A model generated the notes under the pieces. That model had not been told where the DNA came from. It worked only from the letters and a program-made list of their open reading frames with translations, and made no database searches. Below are positions 1-9,030 of a DNA stretch of 34,153 nucleotides, piece by piece. The stretch's first letter is position 1, and every line of letters begins with the position of its first letter. The position numbers were made by a program, and so were the translations under genes. This DNA comes from Solobacterium sp. (GTDB taxonomy: Bacteria; Bacillota_I; Bacilli_A; Erysipelotrichales; Erysipelotrichaceae): assembly GCA_017539385.1 (NCBI GenBank), contig JAFYHC010000071.1:1-34153 (forward strand). Direction: 5' to 3'.

Positions 1-1148
<1,148 letters not shown>

Positions 1149-1185
1149 CTAGTATTTTATTCCGCAGTTATAGACTGTTGGAACC

Positions 1186-1938
1186 TTACTTTGTTGCGTC
1201 GATGATTTCCTTGAAGGAGTCAACCTTCAGGGAAGCACCGCCGATCAGAGCGCCGTCGATATCCGGGCAAGCCATGTATTCAGCGATATTTGTCGGCTTG
1301 ACGGATCCGCCGTACTGGATGCGGACTGCTTCAGCTGTTGCTTCATCATACAGTGCCTTGACATTTTCACGTACGCACTTGCAGCAGTCTTCAGCGATTT
1401 CCTTTGTTGCGCTCTTGCCTGTGCCGATTGCCCAGATCGGTTCATAAGCGATAACGATCTTAGCAACTTCGTCTGCTGTTAATCCTGCCAGAGATCCTGT
1501 CAGCTGGTTCTTGATGACATCAGCTGTTTCACCGGCATCATACTGTGCTTCTGTTTCACCGATGCAGAGGATCGGGATAATGTTGTCAGCCAGCAGTCTC
1601 TTTGCTTTTGCTGCACAAGCTGCGTCTGTTTCAGCATAGTATGTACGTCTTTCAGAGTGGCCGATAATGCAGTATGTGATACCGACTTCCTTGAGCATCG
1701 GTACACTGACTTCACCGGTGTATGCACCAGAGTCTTTTTCATTGCAGTTTTCAGCAGCGATCAGGAGGTTCTTTGCATTCTTGACACAGACATCCAGATC
1801 TACATACGGAGCGCCGATACCATAATCAGCTGCTTCGTTACCTGTCAGAACTTCTTCGATTCCCTTCATGAATTCGAGAGCTTCCGACGGTGTTTTATTC
1901 ATTTTCCAGTTTCCGAAAATAACAGGTTTTCTTGCCAT
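1186..1938 (-). CDS. tpiA: Triosephosphate isomerase
   Basis: Interconverts dihydroxyacetone phosphate and glyceraldehyde-3-phosphate in the cytoplasm. The protein has 250 residues, the normal length. The family signatures are all present: FGNWKMNK with substrate-binding Lys12, IIGHSERR with the electrophile His94, and AYEPIWAIGTGK with catalytic base Glu166 followed by the mobile loop, then the phosphate-binding GGS at the C-terminal end. The start is 5 bases after the pgk stop. The upstream ribosome binding site is weak (GAGAAG inside the end of pgk), so translation is probably coupled to pgk. Part of the pgk-tpiA-eno unit. No anomaly seen. Confidence 0.98.
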   Translation of the reverse strand: MARKPVIFGNWKMNKTPSEALEFMKGIEEVLTGNEAADYGIGAPYVDLDVCVKNAKNLLIAAENCNEKDSGAYTGEVSVPMLKEVGITYCIIGHSERRTYYAETDAACAAKAKRLLADNIIPILCIGETEAQYDAGETADVIKNQLTGSLAGLTADEVAKIVIAYEPIWAIGTGKSATKEIAEDCCKCVRENVKALYDEATAEAVRIQYGGSVKPTNIAEYMACPDIDGALIGGASLKVDSFKEIIDATK

Positions 1939-1943
1939 TTTAA

Positions 1944-3122
1944 TTACTTCTCAGGAATGATAGCGATTCCCGGGAGCTCCTTTCCTTCCATGTATTCCAG
2001 TGATGCGCCGCCGCCTGTGGAGATGTGGCTGAACTTCTCTGCGAAGCCGAGGTTCTTAGCTGCAGATGCGCTGTCGCCGCCGCCGATAATAGTGGTGGCG
2101 CCGTCCAGGTTAGCCAGTGTTTCACAGACTTCAATTGTTCCCTTTGCAAATCTCGGATCTTCGAAGACACCCATCGGTCCGTTCCAGAAGACTGTCTTTG
2201 CGCCAGCGAGTTCTTTCTTGAAGAGTTCAACTGTCTTCGGTCCAATATCCAGACCCATGAATCCATCCGGAATTTCACCTGCATCTACGCATGTGATCTC
2301 TGTCGGATTCGAGAAGTCGTTCGCAACAACTGTATCGATCGGAAGAATGAGCTTGTCGCCGCCGTCTTCCATGAACTTGAGTGCAAGACCCTTCTTGTCT
2401 TCTTCGAGAAGAGATGTTCCGATCTTGCCGCCCTTTGCTGCAGAGAATGTATAAGCCATACCGCCGCCGATCAGGACCTTATCTGCAATTTTCAGAAGAT
2501 TCTCAATGACTGCGATCTTGTCGGATACCTTAGCACCGCCCAGAATTGCTACTAACGGACGTTCCGGTTCGTTCAGTGCCTTGCCCAGAACATTGACTTC
2601 TTTTTCTACCAGGAAGCCTAATGCGGACGGAATGTTGGACGGAATACCGACTGTGGAAGCGTGAGCTCTGTGAACGGATCCGAATGCATCTTCTACAAAC
2701 AGATCGCCGAGGCTTGCCCAGTATTTGCCAAGCTCAGGATCGTTCTTGGATTCACCCTTTTCATAACGGGTGTTCTGCATCAGGACGATGGAGCCGTCTT
2801 CCTGTGCTGCAACAGCTGCTTCCAGCTCAGCACCGCGGGTCGCATTTACGAATGTAACCGGAGCGGACTGTACTTCTGCCAGACGCTTTGCAACGATCGA
2901 CATATCGTTCTTTGCTTTATCTTCTTCGGTCTTGACCTTGCCTAAGTGGCTCAAGAGCAGTACTTTTGCACCGTTCTCTGTCAGGTAATTGATGGTCGGA
3001 AGAGCAGCACGGATACGATTATCGTCTGTGATGACTTCTCCCTTGTGCGGAACGTTGAAGTCAACGCGAACGATCACGTGCTTGCCCTTAACGTCCAGAT
3101 CCTTAACAGTTACTTTTGACAT
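1944..3122 (-). CDS. pgk: Phosphoglycerate kinase
   Basis: Transfers phosphate from 1,3-bisphosphoglycerate to ADP, a cytoplasmic ATP-yielding glycolytic step. The 392 residues match the bacterial family length. Motifs seen include the N-terminal [10 protein letters not shown], the substrate-binding [32 protein letters not shown], the nucleotide-side MGVFE and the C-terminal GGGDSA. The start has a strong GGAGGAG site 7 bases upstream and a consensus -10 box about 28 bases upstream of the ATG, so pgk is probably the first gene of its transcription unit. In Bacillus gap precedes pgk and gpmI lies between tpiA and eno; neither is here. Confidence 0.98.
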   Translation of the reverse strand: MSKVTVKDLDVKGKHVIVRVDFNVPHKGEVITDDNRIRAALPTINYLTENGAKVLLLSHLGKVKTEEDKAKNDMSIVAKRLAEVQSAPVTFVNATRGAELEAAVAAQEDGSIVLMQNTRYEKGESKNDPELGKYWASLGDLFVEDAFGSVHRAHASTVGIPSNIPSALGFLVEKEVNVLGKALNEPERPLVAILGGAKVSDKIAVIENLLKIADKVLIGGGMAYTFSAAKGGKIGTSLLEEDKKGLALKFMEDGGDKLILPIDTVVANDFSNPTEITCVDAGEIPDGFMGLDIGPKTVELFKKELAGAKTVFWNGPMGVFEDPRFAKGTIEVCETLANLDGATTIIGGGDSASAAKNLGFAEKFSHISTGGGASLEYMEGKELPGIAIIPEK

Positions 3123-3150
3123 TTGTGGTTTCTCCTCCTATTGTCTTTCC

Positions 3151-3180
3151 ATTATATCATTCTGCCTGTTTACGGGTAAA
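3151..3180 (-). promoter_or_regulatory. Promoter of pgk-tpiA-eno
   Basis: On the minus strand a perfect TATAAT (3151-3156) is preceded 18 bases upstream by TTTACC (3175-3180). It lies between the glgA terminator and the pgk ribosome binding site and leaves a leader of about 20-25 bases. The -10 is convincing and the -35 is partial. Confidence 0.7.
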
Positions 3181-3216
3181 CGAAGCAGAATACAATTTCA
3201 CGTATTATTCAGTTTC

Positions 3217-3245
3217 GAGAAAAGAGGGACCGGTACCCGGTCCCC
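3217..3245 (-). terminator. Rho-independent terminator after glgA
   Basis: On the minus strand GGGACCGG-GTA-CCGGTCCC forms an 8-base-pair perfect stem (3226-3244), followed by a short T-rich run TCTTTTCT. It begins 9 bases after the glgA stop and separates the glycogen synthesis unit from pgk. Confidence 0.8.
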
Positions 3246-3253
3246 ACTTCTTC

Positions 3254-4708
3254 TTAGTTATCCGGCCAGTTGCAGATCGTATAGTAGAGTTCTTCGTATA
3301 CGTCTGTGCTCTTTTCCCAGCTGACGTCTGTGGTCATGGCACTCTTGACAAGACCCTTCCAGCCCGGTCTGTTGTTGTAGTACTGATCGGTTGCCCAGCG
3401 GATCGTGTAGACCATATCGTCCGCATTTGCAGCCCAGAAGCTGAAGCCGTTGCCTTCACCAGTGTACTGGTTGAACGGCTGTACAGTATCTTTCAGACCG
3501 CCTGTTTCACGAACTAACGGCAGTGCTCCATAGCGCATGGCATTCAGCTGACCGATTCCGCACGGTTCAAACAGAGACGGCATGAGGAACAGGTCGCATC
3601 CGGCATAGATCCGGTGTGCCAGTTCTTCGTTGTATCCCTTGTAGTAGACTGCCTTGCCCTTGTATTCGTTTTCCATCCAGGCAAATGCATTCTCTGCATT
3701 TGTTTCACCGGTACCGAGGATCGCAAACTGGATATCCAGACCCATGATTTCCTGGATCCGGTCAGTGATCAGATAGACACCCTTCTGGTTGGTCAGTCTG
3801 GATACCAGACCGATCAGCATGACGTCTTCACGTACTTCCAGACCGAGTTCTTCCTGCAGAGCCTTCTTGTTGGCCTTCTTGCCGGTCTGCCAGCTGCGGA
3901 CATCATAGTTCTTCACCAGCATCTTATCTGTCTTCGGATTCCATTCCGTGGTATCGATACCATTGACGATGCCCCAGAGGTCTTCTCTTCTGTAGCGCAG
4001 AACTGCATCCATGCGCTCACCATAGGTCTCTGTCAGGATCTCATTGGAATAGGTCGGCGATACCGTGGTGATCTTGTCCGCATAGACGATACCGGCCTTC
4101 ATGAAGCTGATGCCGCTGTCGAACTTGATCGAACCATTGTCGAAATAGCTGTAATCCAGGCCCAGGCAGCTCGGCAGCATATCTACGCCGAAGTTGCCCT
4201 GGAATGCCAGGTTGTGGATGGTATATACGTGGCGGATCGCCTGATAGCGGTAATCATCCGCATAGATGGCATGGCACATCAGCGGGATCATGCCGGTCTG
4301 CCAGTCATTGCTGTGAATGACATTCGGCCACCAGTCAATGAAATAGATCATATCCAGCACTGCTCTCTGGAAGAAGGCAAATCTCTCACCGTCATCCTGA
4401 TAGCCGTACAGGGATTCTCTTTCAAAGTAATACTGGTGTTCAATGAAGTAATACACAACGCCGTTGCGCTCTGCCTTGTAATATGTAGCCGGCTGATCGA
4501 TCCATCCGGAATGTACCTGGATCGTACCGATTCTCTCCAGCTCGTCGTAATACTTGTCAATGACTTTCTTATAGAGCGGGATGACGACTCTGACGTCATG
4601 TCCGCGCTTTGCCAGAGATTTCGGAAGGCTTCCGATTACGTCTGCCAGACCGCCTGTCTTGATGAAAGGCAGCGCTTCTCCAGCTACAAACAGAATAGAT
4701 CTACTCAT
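3254..4708 (-). CDS. glgA: Glycogen synthase (ADP-glucose type)
   Basis: GT5-family glycogen synthase, which adds glucose from ADP-glucose to the non-reducing ends of alpha-1,4-glucan in the cytoplasm. The 484 residues match bacterial GlgA. The N-terminal IKTGGLADV carries the ADP-glucose-binding KxGGL motif (Lys17), VIHSNDWQTG and YTIHNLAFQG follow, and the C-terminal half has VSRLTNQKG and the SLFEPCG nucleotide-sugar motif with its conserved Glu. An AGGAG site sits 6 bases before the ATG. It is the third gene of glgC-glgD-glgA, 21 bases after glgD, and ends at a terminator. Confidence 0.97.
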   Translation of the reverse strand: MSRSILFVAGEALPFIKTGGLADVIGSLPKSLAKRGHDVRVVIPLYKKVIDKYYDELERIGTIQVHSGWIDQPATYYKAERNGVVYYFIEHQYYFERESLYGYQDDGERFAFFQRAVLDMIYFIDWWPNVIHSNDWQTGMIPLMCHAIYADDYRYQAIRHVYTIHNLAFQGNFGVDMLPSCLGLDYSYFDNGSIKFDSGISFMKAGIVYADKITTVSPTYSNEILTETYGERMDAVLRYRREDLWGIVNGIDTTEWNPKTDKMLVKNYDVRSWQTGKKANKKALQEELGLEVREDVMLIGLVSRLTNQKGVYLITDRIQEIMGLDIQFAILGTGETNAENAFAWMENEYKGKAVYYKGYNEELAHRIYAGCDLFLMPSLFEPCGIGQLNAMRYGALPLVRETGGLKDTVQPFNQYTGEGNGFSFWAANADDMVYTIRWATDQYYNNRPGWKGLVKSAMTTDVSWEKSTDVYEELYYTICNWPDN

Positions 4709-4729
4709 TCTTTTCTCCTGTTCTATCCC

Positions 4730-5842
4730 TTAAATAAGGTCTCTTCTAGCGACATAGACCGGCTCTTCAGCGGTACCTGTCAGTTCCTTCTTGTGGTTGA
4801 TGCGTGCATATTTGTCAACGACCACATGATCCAGGTTTGCACCTTTGCCGATGAATGCGCCCGGCAGGATGATACTGTCTTTGACGACTGCGCCTTCCAT
4901 AACGGTAACGTTGCGTCCCAGAACACAGCCTTCGACCGTTCCCTTGATCTCACATCCGTTGGATACAACAGACTCGACGACCTTTGCGCCTTCCGAATAC
5001 TTTGTCGGAGCGGAGTCGCTGGTTTCTGTGTATACCGGCCATCCCGGCTTGAACAGTCCGTTTGCGACTGTGTGGTCACGCAGTTCCATGGATACACGGT
5101 AGTATTCCTGCAGGGAGTTGATGCATGCGACGAAGCCCTTCATCTGGTAGCCGCGGATATCCAGTTCATCGACATAGTCTTTCAGGACATCCTTGAACCA
5201 GTACAGGGAAGAAGTAGCAGCTGCTTTGTTTACGAGATCGATGAATGTCTCTTTTGCCATGACATAGGCTTCCAGAGATACAGATACATTCTTTCTCTTA
5301 CCGCGGTTCTTATGGAATTCGATTACTCTCTTGCCTTTGTTCAATGTAAGCAGATCGCATCCCAGGAAGCGCTCTTTGCCTTCGGTCGTGTTGTAGTACA
5401 GCATCGTGACATCTGCACCGGACTTCTTGTGCTGTTCCAGAACAACACTGTAGTCCAGACTGTACAGGAAGTAACTCGGAGCGACAACAACGTATGGGTT
5501 CTTGTCTTCTTCGATATACTGCATGTTCAGGATGTAGTTGGCGATATCGTGGTTGTATACCTTGGACGAGAATGTCTTCTCACCATACAGGATACGCAGA
5601 TTGCCGCGCTTCGTATTGATGTTGTAGCCTTTGCCGTCACCGAGGTGTGCCATCAGGTTGCGCGGTTTTTCCTTGCAGTATACCTGAACGTTGTCGATGC
5701 CGGAGTTTGTCATATTACTGAGGACGAAGTCGATAATACGGTAACGTCCCATGAAAGACATCGCCGCTACCGGTCTGTAATCTTCAAGACCTTCAACGTT
5801 GGCCGTATTGTCCTCAAAACTAATGATTCCTAATGCGTTCAT
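4730..5842 (-). CDS. glgD: Glucose-1-phosphate adenylyltransferase subunit GlgD
   Basis: GlgD is the second, usually non-catalytic or regulatory, subunit that pairs with GlgC to make ADP-glucose in Bacillota. The 370 residues contain a nucleotidyltransferase-like domain followed by left-handed beta-helix repeats in the last ~100 residues (VEGCVLGRNVTVMEGAVV and similar hexapeptides). The GlgC-type glycine-rich signature AGGRGSRL is missing: the N-terminus reads MNALGIISFEDN, as expected for GlgD. The fold-typical GRYRIIDFVLSN is kept. It lies 19 bases after glgC and 21 bases before glgA. A GGAGGAG site is upstream with a slightly long spacing. Confidence 0.95.
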   Translation of the reverse strand: MNALGIISFEDNTANVEGLEDYRPVAAMSFMGRYRIIDFVLSNMTNSGIDNVQVYCKEKPRNLMAHLGDGKGYNINTKRGNLRILYGEKTFSSKVYNHDIANYILNMQYIEEDKNPYVVVAPSYFLYSLDYSVVLEQHKKSGADVTMLYYNTTEGKERFLGCDLLTLNKGKRVIEFHKNRGKRKNVSVSLEAYVMAKETFIDLVNKAAATSSLYWFKDVLKDYVDELDIRGYQMKGFVACINSLQEYYRVSMELRDHTVANGLFKPGWPVYTETSDSAPTKYSEGAKVVESVVSNGCEIKGTVEGCVLGRNVTVMEGAVVKDSIILPGAFIGKGANLDHVVVDKYARINHKKELTGTAEEPVYVARRDLI

Positions 5843-5861
5843 TATCAGCTTCTCCTCCTGC

Positions 5862-6995
5862 TTACTCTACATACTTCTTGGCAACCAGTTCGATATTCTC
5901 ACTGTCTGCCGATCCGAGAATCGCGCCTGGGGCAATTTCCACATCGTCCGCAACGATGCAGCGCGTGATCTTGGCACCGTCGCCGACTTTTACGCCAGGT
6001 AAGATGACGGAATCCACGACCTTAGCACCCTTTCCGATCTCGCAGTTCGTACCGAGAACAGAATTCTTGACTTCACCGAGAACAACACATCCCTGTGTGA
6101 TGTATGCATTCTCTACCTTTGCTTCTTTGCCGATGAACTGCGGCAGTGCGTTTACGTCTTCTGTATAGATCTTCCAGGACGGATCCGACAGGTTCAGTTC
6201 ATCATCATCTTTCAGCAGGTCCATATTGGATTCCCACAGAGAATCAACAGTTCCTACATCCTTCCAGTATCCCTTGAACCGGTATGCTGTCAGCTTTCTC
6301 TTATCATTCAGATATGCCGGAATGATGTCCTTGCCGAAGTCATGGCTGGACTTGTCATTCTTGTCATCTGCCAGCAGATACTTACGCAGTGTCTTGTATG
6401 TGAAGATGTAGATACCCATTGAAGCAAGTGTGCTCTTCGGATGAGCCGGCTTTTCTTCGAACTCATAGATCATGTCGTTTTCATCACAGTTCATGATGCC
6501 GAAACGGGTAGCTTCTTTCAGTGTGACCTGTAATACAGCGATGGTTGCGTCTGCCTGCTTCTCCTGATGGTAGCGAAGCATCTCAGAGTAGTCCATCTTG
6601 TAGATGTGGTCACCGGAAAGAATCAGAACATATTCCGGGTTGATACTGTCAAGGAAGTCGATGTTCTGGGTAATTGCATCCGCTGTGCCGCGGAATACTT
6701 CCAGACCCTTCTTGTCCTTTTCACGCGGTGTCAGTACATACACGCCGCCGTCGTTGGTATCCAGTCCCCAGAACTGGTCTTTTGCAACATATGCATTCAG
6801 CAGAACAGATTCATACTGCGTTAATACGCCTACTGTAGAAATGCCGGAATTCGCACAGTTGCTCAGTGGAAAGTCGATAATCCTGTATTTTCCGCCGAAG
6901 TGGACTGCAGGTTTAGCAACTTTATTGGTCAAGTCCAAAAGACGGGAACCTCTTCCGCCTGCAAGGATCATGGCCGCCATTGTGTTAGCTCTCAT
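5862..6995 (-). CDS. glgC: Glucose-1-phosphate adenylyltransferase catalytic subunit GlgC
   Basis: Makes ADP-glucose and pyrophosphate from glucose-1-phosphate and ATP, the committed step of bacterial glycogen synthesis. The protein has about 377 residues. The nucleotidyltransferase motif AILAGG-like [11 protein letters not shown] is near residue 9, followed by [32 protein letters not shown] and [12 protein letters not shown]; the C-terminal third is beta-helix. I chose the ATG at 6995 because GGAGG lies 8 bases before it. The in-frame ATG five codons upstream (7010) contains that same GGAGG, so it is unlikely to be used. First gene of glgC-glgD-glgA. Confidence 0.96.
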   Translation of the reverse strand: MRANTMAAMILAGGRGSRLLDLTNKVAKPAVHFGGKYRIIDFPLSNCANSGISTVGVLTQYESVLLNAYVAKDQFWGLDTNDGGVYVLTPREKDKKGLEVFRGTADAITQNIDFLDSINPEYVLILSGDHIYKMDYSEMLRYHQEKQADATIAVLQVTLKEATRFGIMNCDENDMIYEFEEKPAHPKSTLASMGIYIFTYKTLRKYLLADDKNDKSSHDFGKDIIPAYLNDKRKLTAYRFKGYWKDVGTVDSLWESNMDLLKDDDELNLSDPSWKIYTEDVNALPQFIGKEAKVENAYITQGCVVLGEVKNSVLGTNCEIGKGAKVVDSVILPGVKVGDGAKITRCIVADDVEIAPGAILGSADSENIELVAKKYVE

Positions 6996-7033
6996 TATAA
7001 TTGCCTCCATAATTCTTTCTTGAATCTGAAATC

Positions 7034-7063
7034 ATTATATTACATATCAATGGTTTACTGAAA
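7034..7063 (-). promoter_or_regulatory. Promoter of glgC-glgD-glgA
   Basis: On the minus strand a perfect TATAAT (7034-7039) with a weak -35, TTTCAG or TTCAGT (7057-7063), at 17-18 bases. It lies between the folC terminator and the glgC ribosome binding site. An inverted repeat TGAAA-N5-TTTCA (7059-7073) overlaps the -35 and could be an operator. Confidence 0.6.
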
Positions 7064-7097
7064 GTATTTTTCATGAATTATTGGTAATTCCAGACGC

Positions 7098-7128
7098 AAA
7101 AAAAACTTCCGGCGCTATTTGCCGGAAG
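7098..7128 (-). terminator. Rho-independent terminator of folC
   Basis: On the minus strand CTTCCGGC-loop7-GCCGGAAG (7106-7128) is followed directly by eight Ts (7098-7105). The folC stop codon (7115-7117) lies in the hairpin loop, so the stem starts inside the coding region. Confidence 0.9.
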
Positions 7129-8314
7129 AAAGAATGTATTCCCGCACAGCACTGATAAAGTGCAGTGAGCCGGTCACGATCACCGTGCCGTTTTCGGACT
7201 GTTTTTCTGCTTCTGCGATCGCTTTTTTATAATCGGGGATATAGCGGTATCCTGCTTTGGCAAGTACGTGCGGATCAGCAGCGCGCTCATCAAGGAATGT
7301 TGTCACAAGTACATCTTCGCAATGTGCGGAAACAAGTGCGCACATGCTGAGAAACGGCTTATCGGAAAGCGCGCTGAAGACAACGGTGCGTGGTTTTGGC
7401 AGTGCGTGCAGGGAGCGTACCAGTGCCTGTATGCCTTCTTCGTTATGTGCGCCATCCAGGATCAATAGCGGTTTTTCCTGCATCACTTCAAAGCGTCCCG
7501 GCCATGTGCTTCTGCTTACCGCTTCATGCACGCATGCGGAATGGATATCCACGCCAAGCATTCGTGCCGCCTCCAGCGCGAGAGATGCATTTTCGCACTG
7601 ATACGAGGCTTTGTACGAAAGGGTGTAAAGATCATCATCGTACCGGAACATGCCCGCGGAAAGGCTGTAAAACGGCTTTGGACGCACAAATGATGCATGC
7701 ATGCGCTTTGCCCGTTCACGGATCACGGCAAGGGCATGGGAATTTTGTGTGCCGGCAAGCACGCGTCCGTTTTCCTTGATGATGCCTGCTTTTTCAAATG
7801 CGATCTGCTGGATGCGCTCCCCCAGTACGGAGGTATGATCTTTTCCGATCGTTGCAATGATCGATAATTCGCTTCGTTTGATGACATTGGTATTGTCCAG
7901 CCGTCCGCCAAGACCTGCTTCTATGATCGCATAGTCGACCTGTTCTTTTGCAAACCAGGAAAAAGCAATGAGGCAGTCGATCTCAAACATGCCGAGATCT
8001 TCTCTTTCGATCACATCGAGATACTCTTTGAGATACGCACAGAACACGTCTTGGGGGATCCATGCGCCATTGATGCAGATGCGGTCTCTGTGATGCATCA
8101 GATGCGGCGACGTAAATGTACCGACACGGTATCCCTGCGCCTGCAGGATATCACTGAGAAAACGCACCGTGCTTCCCTTGCCGTTGGTGCCGGCAATATG
8201 TACGATGCGCAGTGCATCATCCGGATCACCGGCATGATGCAGGGCATTCCTGAGCGGCTGTAATCCATGGTAGCGGTTGCGGCGGGCCATGACCCATTCT
8301 TCGTTATACTGCAT
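7115..8314 (-). CDS. folC: Folylpolyglutamate synthase / dihydrofolate synthase
   Basis: Mur-ligase-like ATP-dependent enzyme that adds glutamate to dihydropteroate and folates in the cytoplasm. With the start at 8314 it has 399 residues, close to the family length. Seen: P-loop HIAGTNGKGSTV (residues 39-50), TSPHL, the GLGGRLDNTN motif, IGKDHTSVLG, and C-terminal LDGAHNEEG. A longer open frame reaches 8497, but it runs through ung in another frame and its extra residues look nothing like FolC. The ATG at 8314 has no Shine-Dalgarno sequence; instead a TATAAT lies 6 bases upstream, suggesting a leaderless mRNA. It sits between the ung and folC terminators, so it is probably transcribed alone. 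Confidence 0.94.
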   Translation of the reverse strand: MQYNEEWVMARRNRYHGLQPLRNALHHAGDPDDALRIVHIAGTNGKGSTVRFLSDILQAQGYRVGTFTSPHLMHHRDRICINGAWIPQDVFCAYLKEYLDVIEREDLGMFEIDCLIAFSWFAKEQVDYAIIEAGLGGRLDNTNVIKRSELSIIATIGKDHTSVLGERIQQIAFEKAGIIKENGRVLAGTQNSHALAVIRERAKRMHASFVRPKPFYSLSAGMFRYDDDLYTLSYKASYQCENASLALEAARMLGVDIHSACVHEAVSRSTWPGRFEVMQEKPLLILDGAHNEEGIQALVRSLHALPKPRTVVFSALSDKPFLSMCALVSAHCEDVLVTTFLDERAADPHVLAKAGYRYIPDYKKAIAEAEKQSENGTVIVTGSLHFISAVREYILSSGK

Positions 8315-8320
8315 AGGAGC

Positions 8321-8326
8321 ATTATA
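8321..8326 (-). promoter_or_regulatory. Candidate -10 box for a leaderless folC transcript
   Basis: A perfect TATAAT on the minus strand ends 6 bases before the folC ATG (8312-8314), so transcription would be expected to begin at or next to the start codon. No convincing -35 hexamer is visible; the expected place is occupied by the ung terminator stem. Confidence 0.45.
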
Positions 8327-8330
8327 ACCG

Positions 8331-8356
8331 AAAAAAGGAGAAGCGAACTTCTCCTT
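8331..8356 (-). terminator. Rho-independent terminator of ung
   Basis: On the minus strand AAGGAGAAG-TTCG-CTTCTCCTT forms a 9-base-pair stem closed by a UUCG tetraloop (8335-8356) and is followed by TTTT. The first bases of the stem overlap the ung stop codon (8355-8357). Confidence 0.9.
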
Positions 8357-9028
8357 ACATCGGAATATTGGGAATCTGCCAGTTGATCGGTGCCTGCCCA
8401 TTCTGCTGCAGAAATGCATTTGCTTTGGAGAAATGCTGACAGCCGAAGAACCCGTAATGCGCAGATAACGGGGATGGATGCGGTGCTTCCAGCACAAGAT
8501 GACGGGAAGTATCGATCATTGCGGCTTTATTGCGGGCATTGCGTCCCCACAGCAGAAATACCACCGGTGTATCTTTGGCATTGATGCGTTCGATCGCATG
8601 ATCGGTGAATGTCTCCCACCCTTTTCCCTTATGGGAATTGGGAGAAGAATCCCGTACCGTCAATACCGTATTCAGTAAGAACACACCCTGTCTGGCCCAT
8701 GGCATCAGATAGCCGTTATTGGGAATAAAACAGCCAAGATCACTCTGCAGCTCCTTATACATGTTCAATAGACTCGGCGGAATCGCTACACCTGGATTGA
8801 CCGAAAAACACATGCCATGCGCCTGTCCTTTCTGGTGATAGGGATCCTGTCCCAGGATCACCACCCGGATCGATGCATACGGTGTATTTTCAAAGGCTAG
8901 AAGACCTGCACCTTGGGCGGATAAATGGCATGGTGCTCATATTCTTCATGGACAAATTGAGCCAGGGGCTGAAAGTAGGGCTGTGCAAACTCATTCTTCA
9001 GCCAGGCTGTCCAGTCATTCTGACGCAT
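8355..9028 (-). pseudogene. ung: Uracil-DNA glycosylase with a one-base frameshift
   Basis: Family 1 UDG removes uracil from DNA in base excision repair. From the ATG at 9028 the frame gives MRQNDWTAWL and a typical N-terminus up to IYPPK-VQVF, then meets TAG at 8897-8899. The rest continues in another frame from [17 protein letters not shown] with the catalytic Asp, [14 protein letters not shown] and [10 protein letters not shown] with the catalytic His, to a stop at 8355. The stretch 8898-8911 between the conserved Lys and AF is 14 bases where 15 are expected. Adding one base gives 224 residues, the usual length. No other lesion is visible. As written, either no UDG is made or only a GTG-initiated piece from 8864. 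A true mutation or a sequencing error are both possible. It starts 2 bases after the DUF885 gene. Confidence 0.88.
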
Positions 9029-9030
9029 GA

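Noticed and set aside
3614..5833. A 739-codon open frame on the plus strand, antisense to glgA and glgD
   Set aside because: It mirrors two well-supported genes, has no ribosome binding site or promoter, and its Cys/His/Val/Ile/Asp-rich composition is the complement of the real codons. The long open frame results from codon choice in the sense genes.
8315..8497. Extended N-terminus for FolC starting at 8497
   Set aside because: The extra 61 codons are the ung coding region read in another frame, and the ung terminator lies in between.
8895..8914. Programmed ribosomal frameshift in ung
   Set aside because: A -1 shift would restore the protein, but there is no slippery heptamer, no stimulating pseudoknot was recognised, and UDG is not known to use recoding. 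Mutation or sequence error is simpler.
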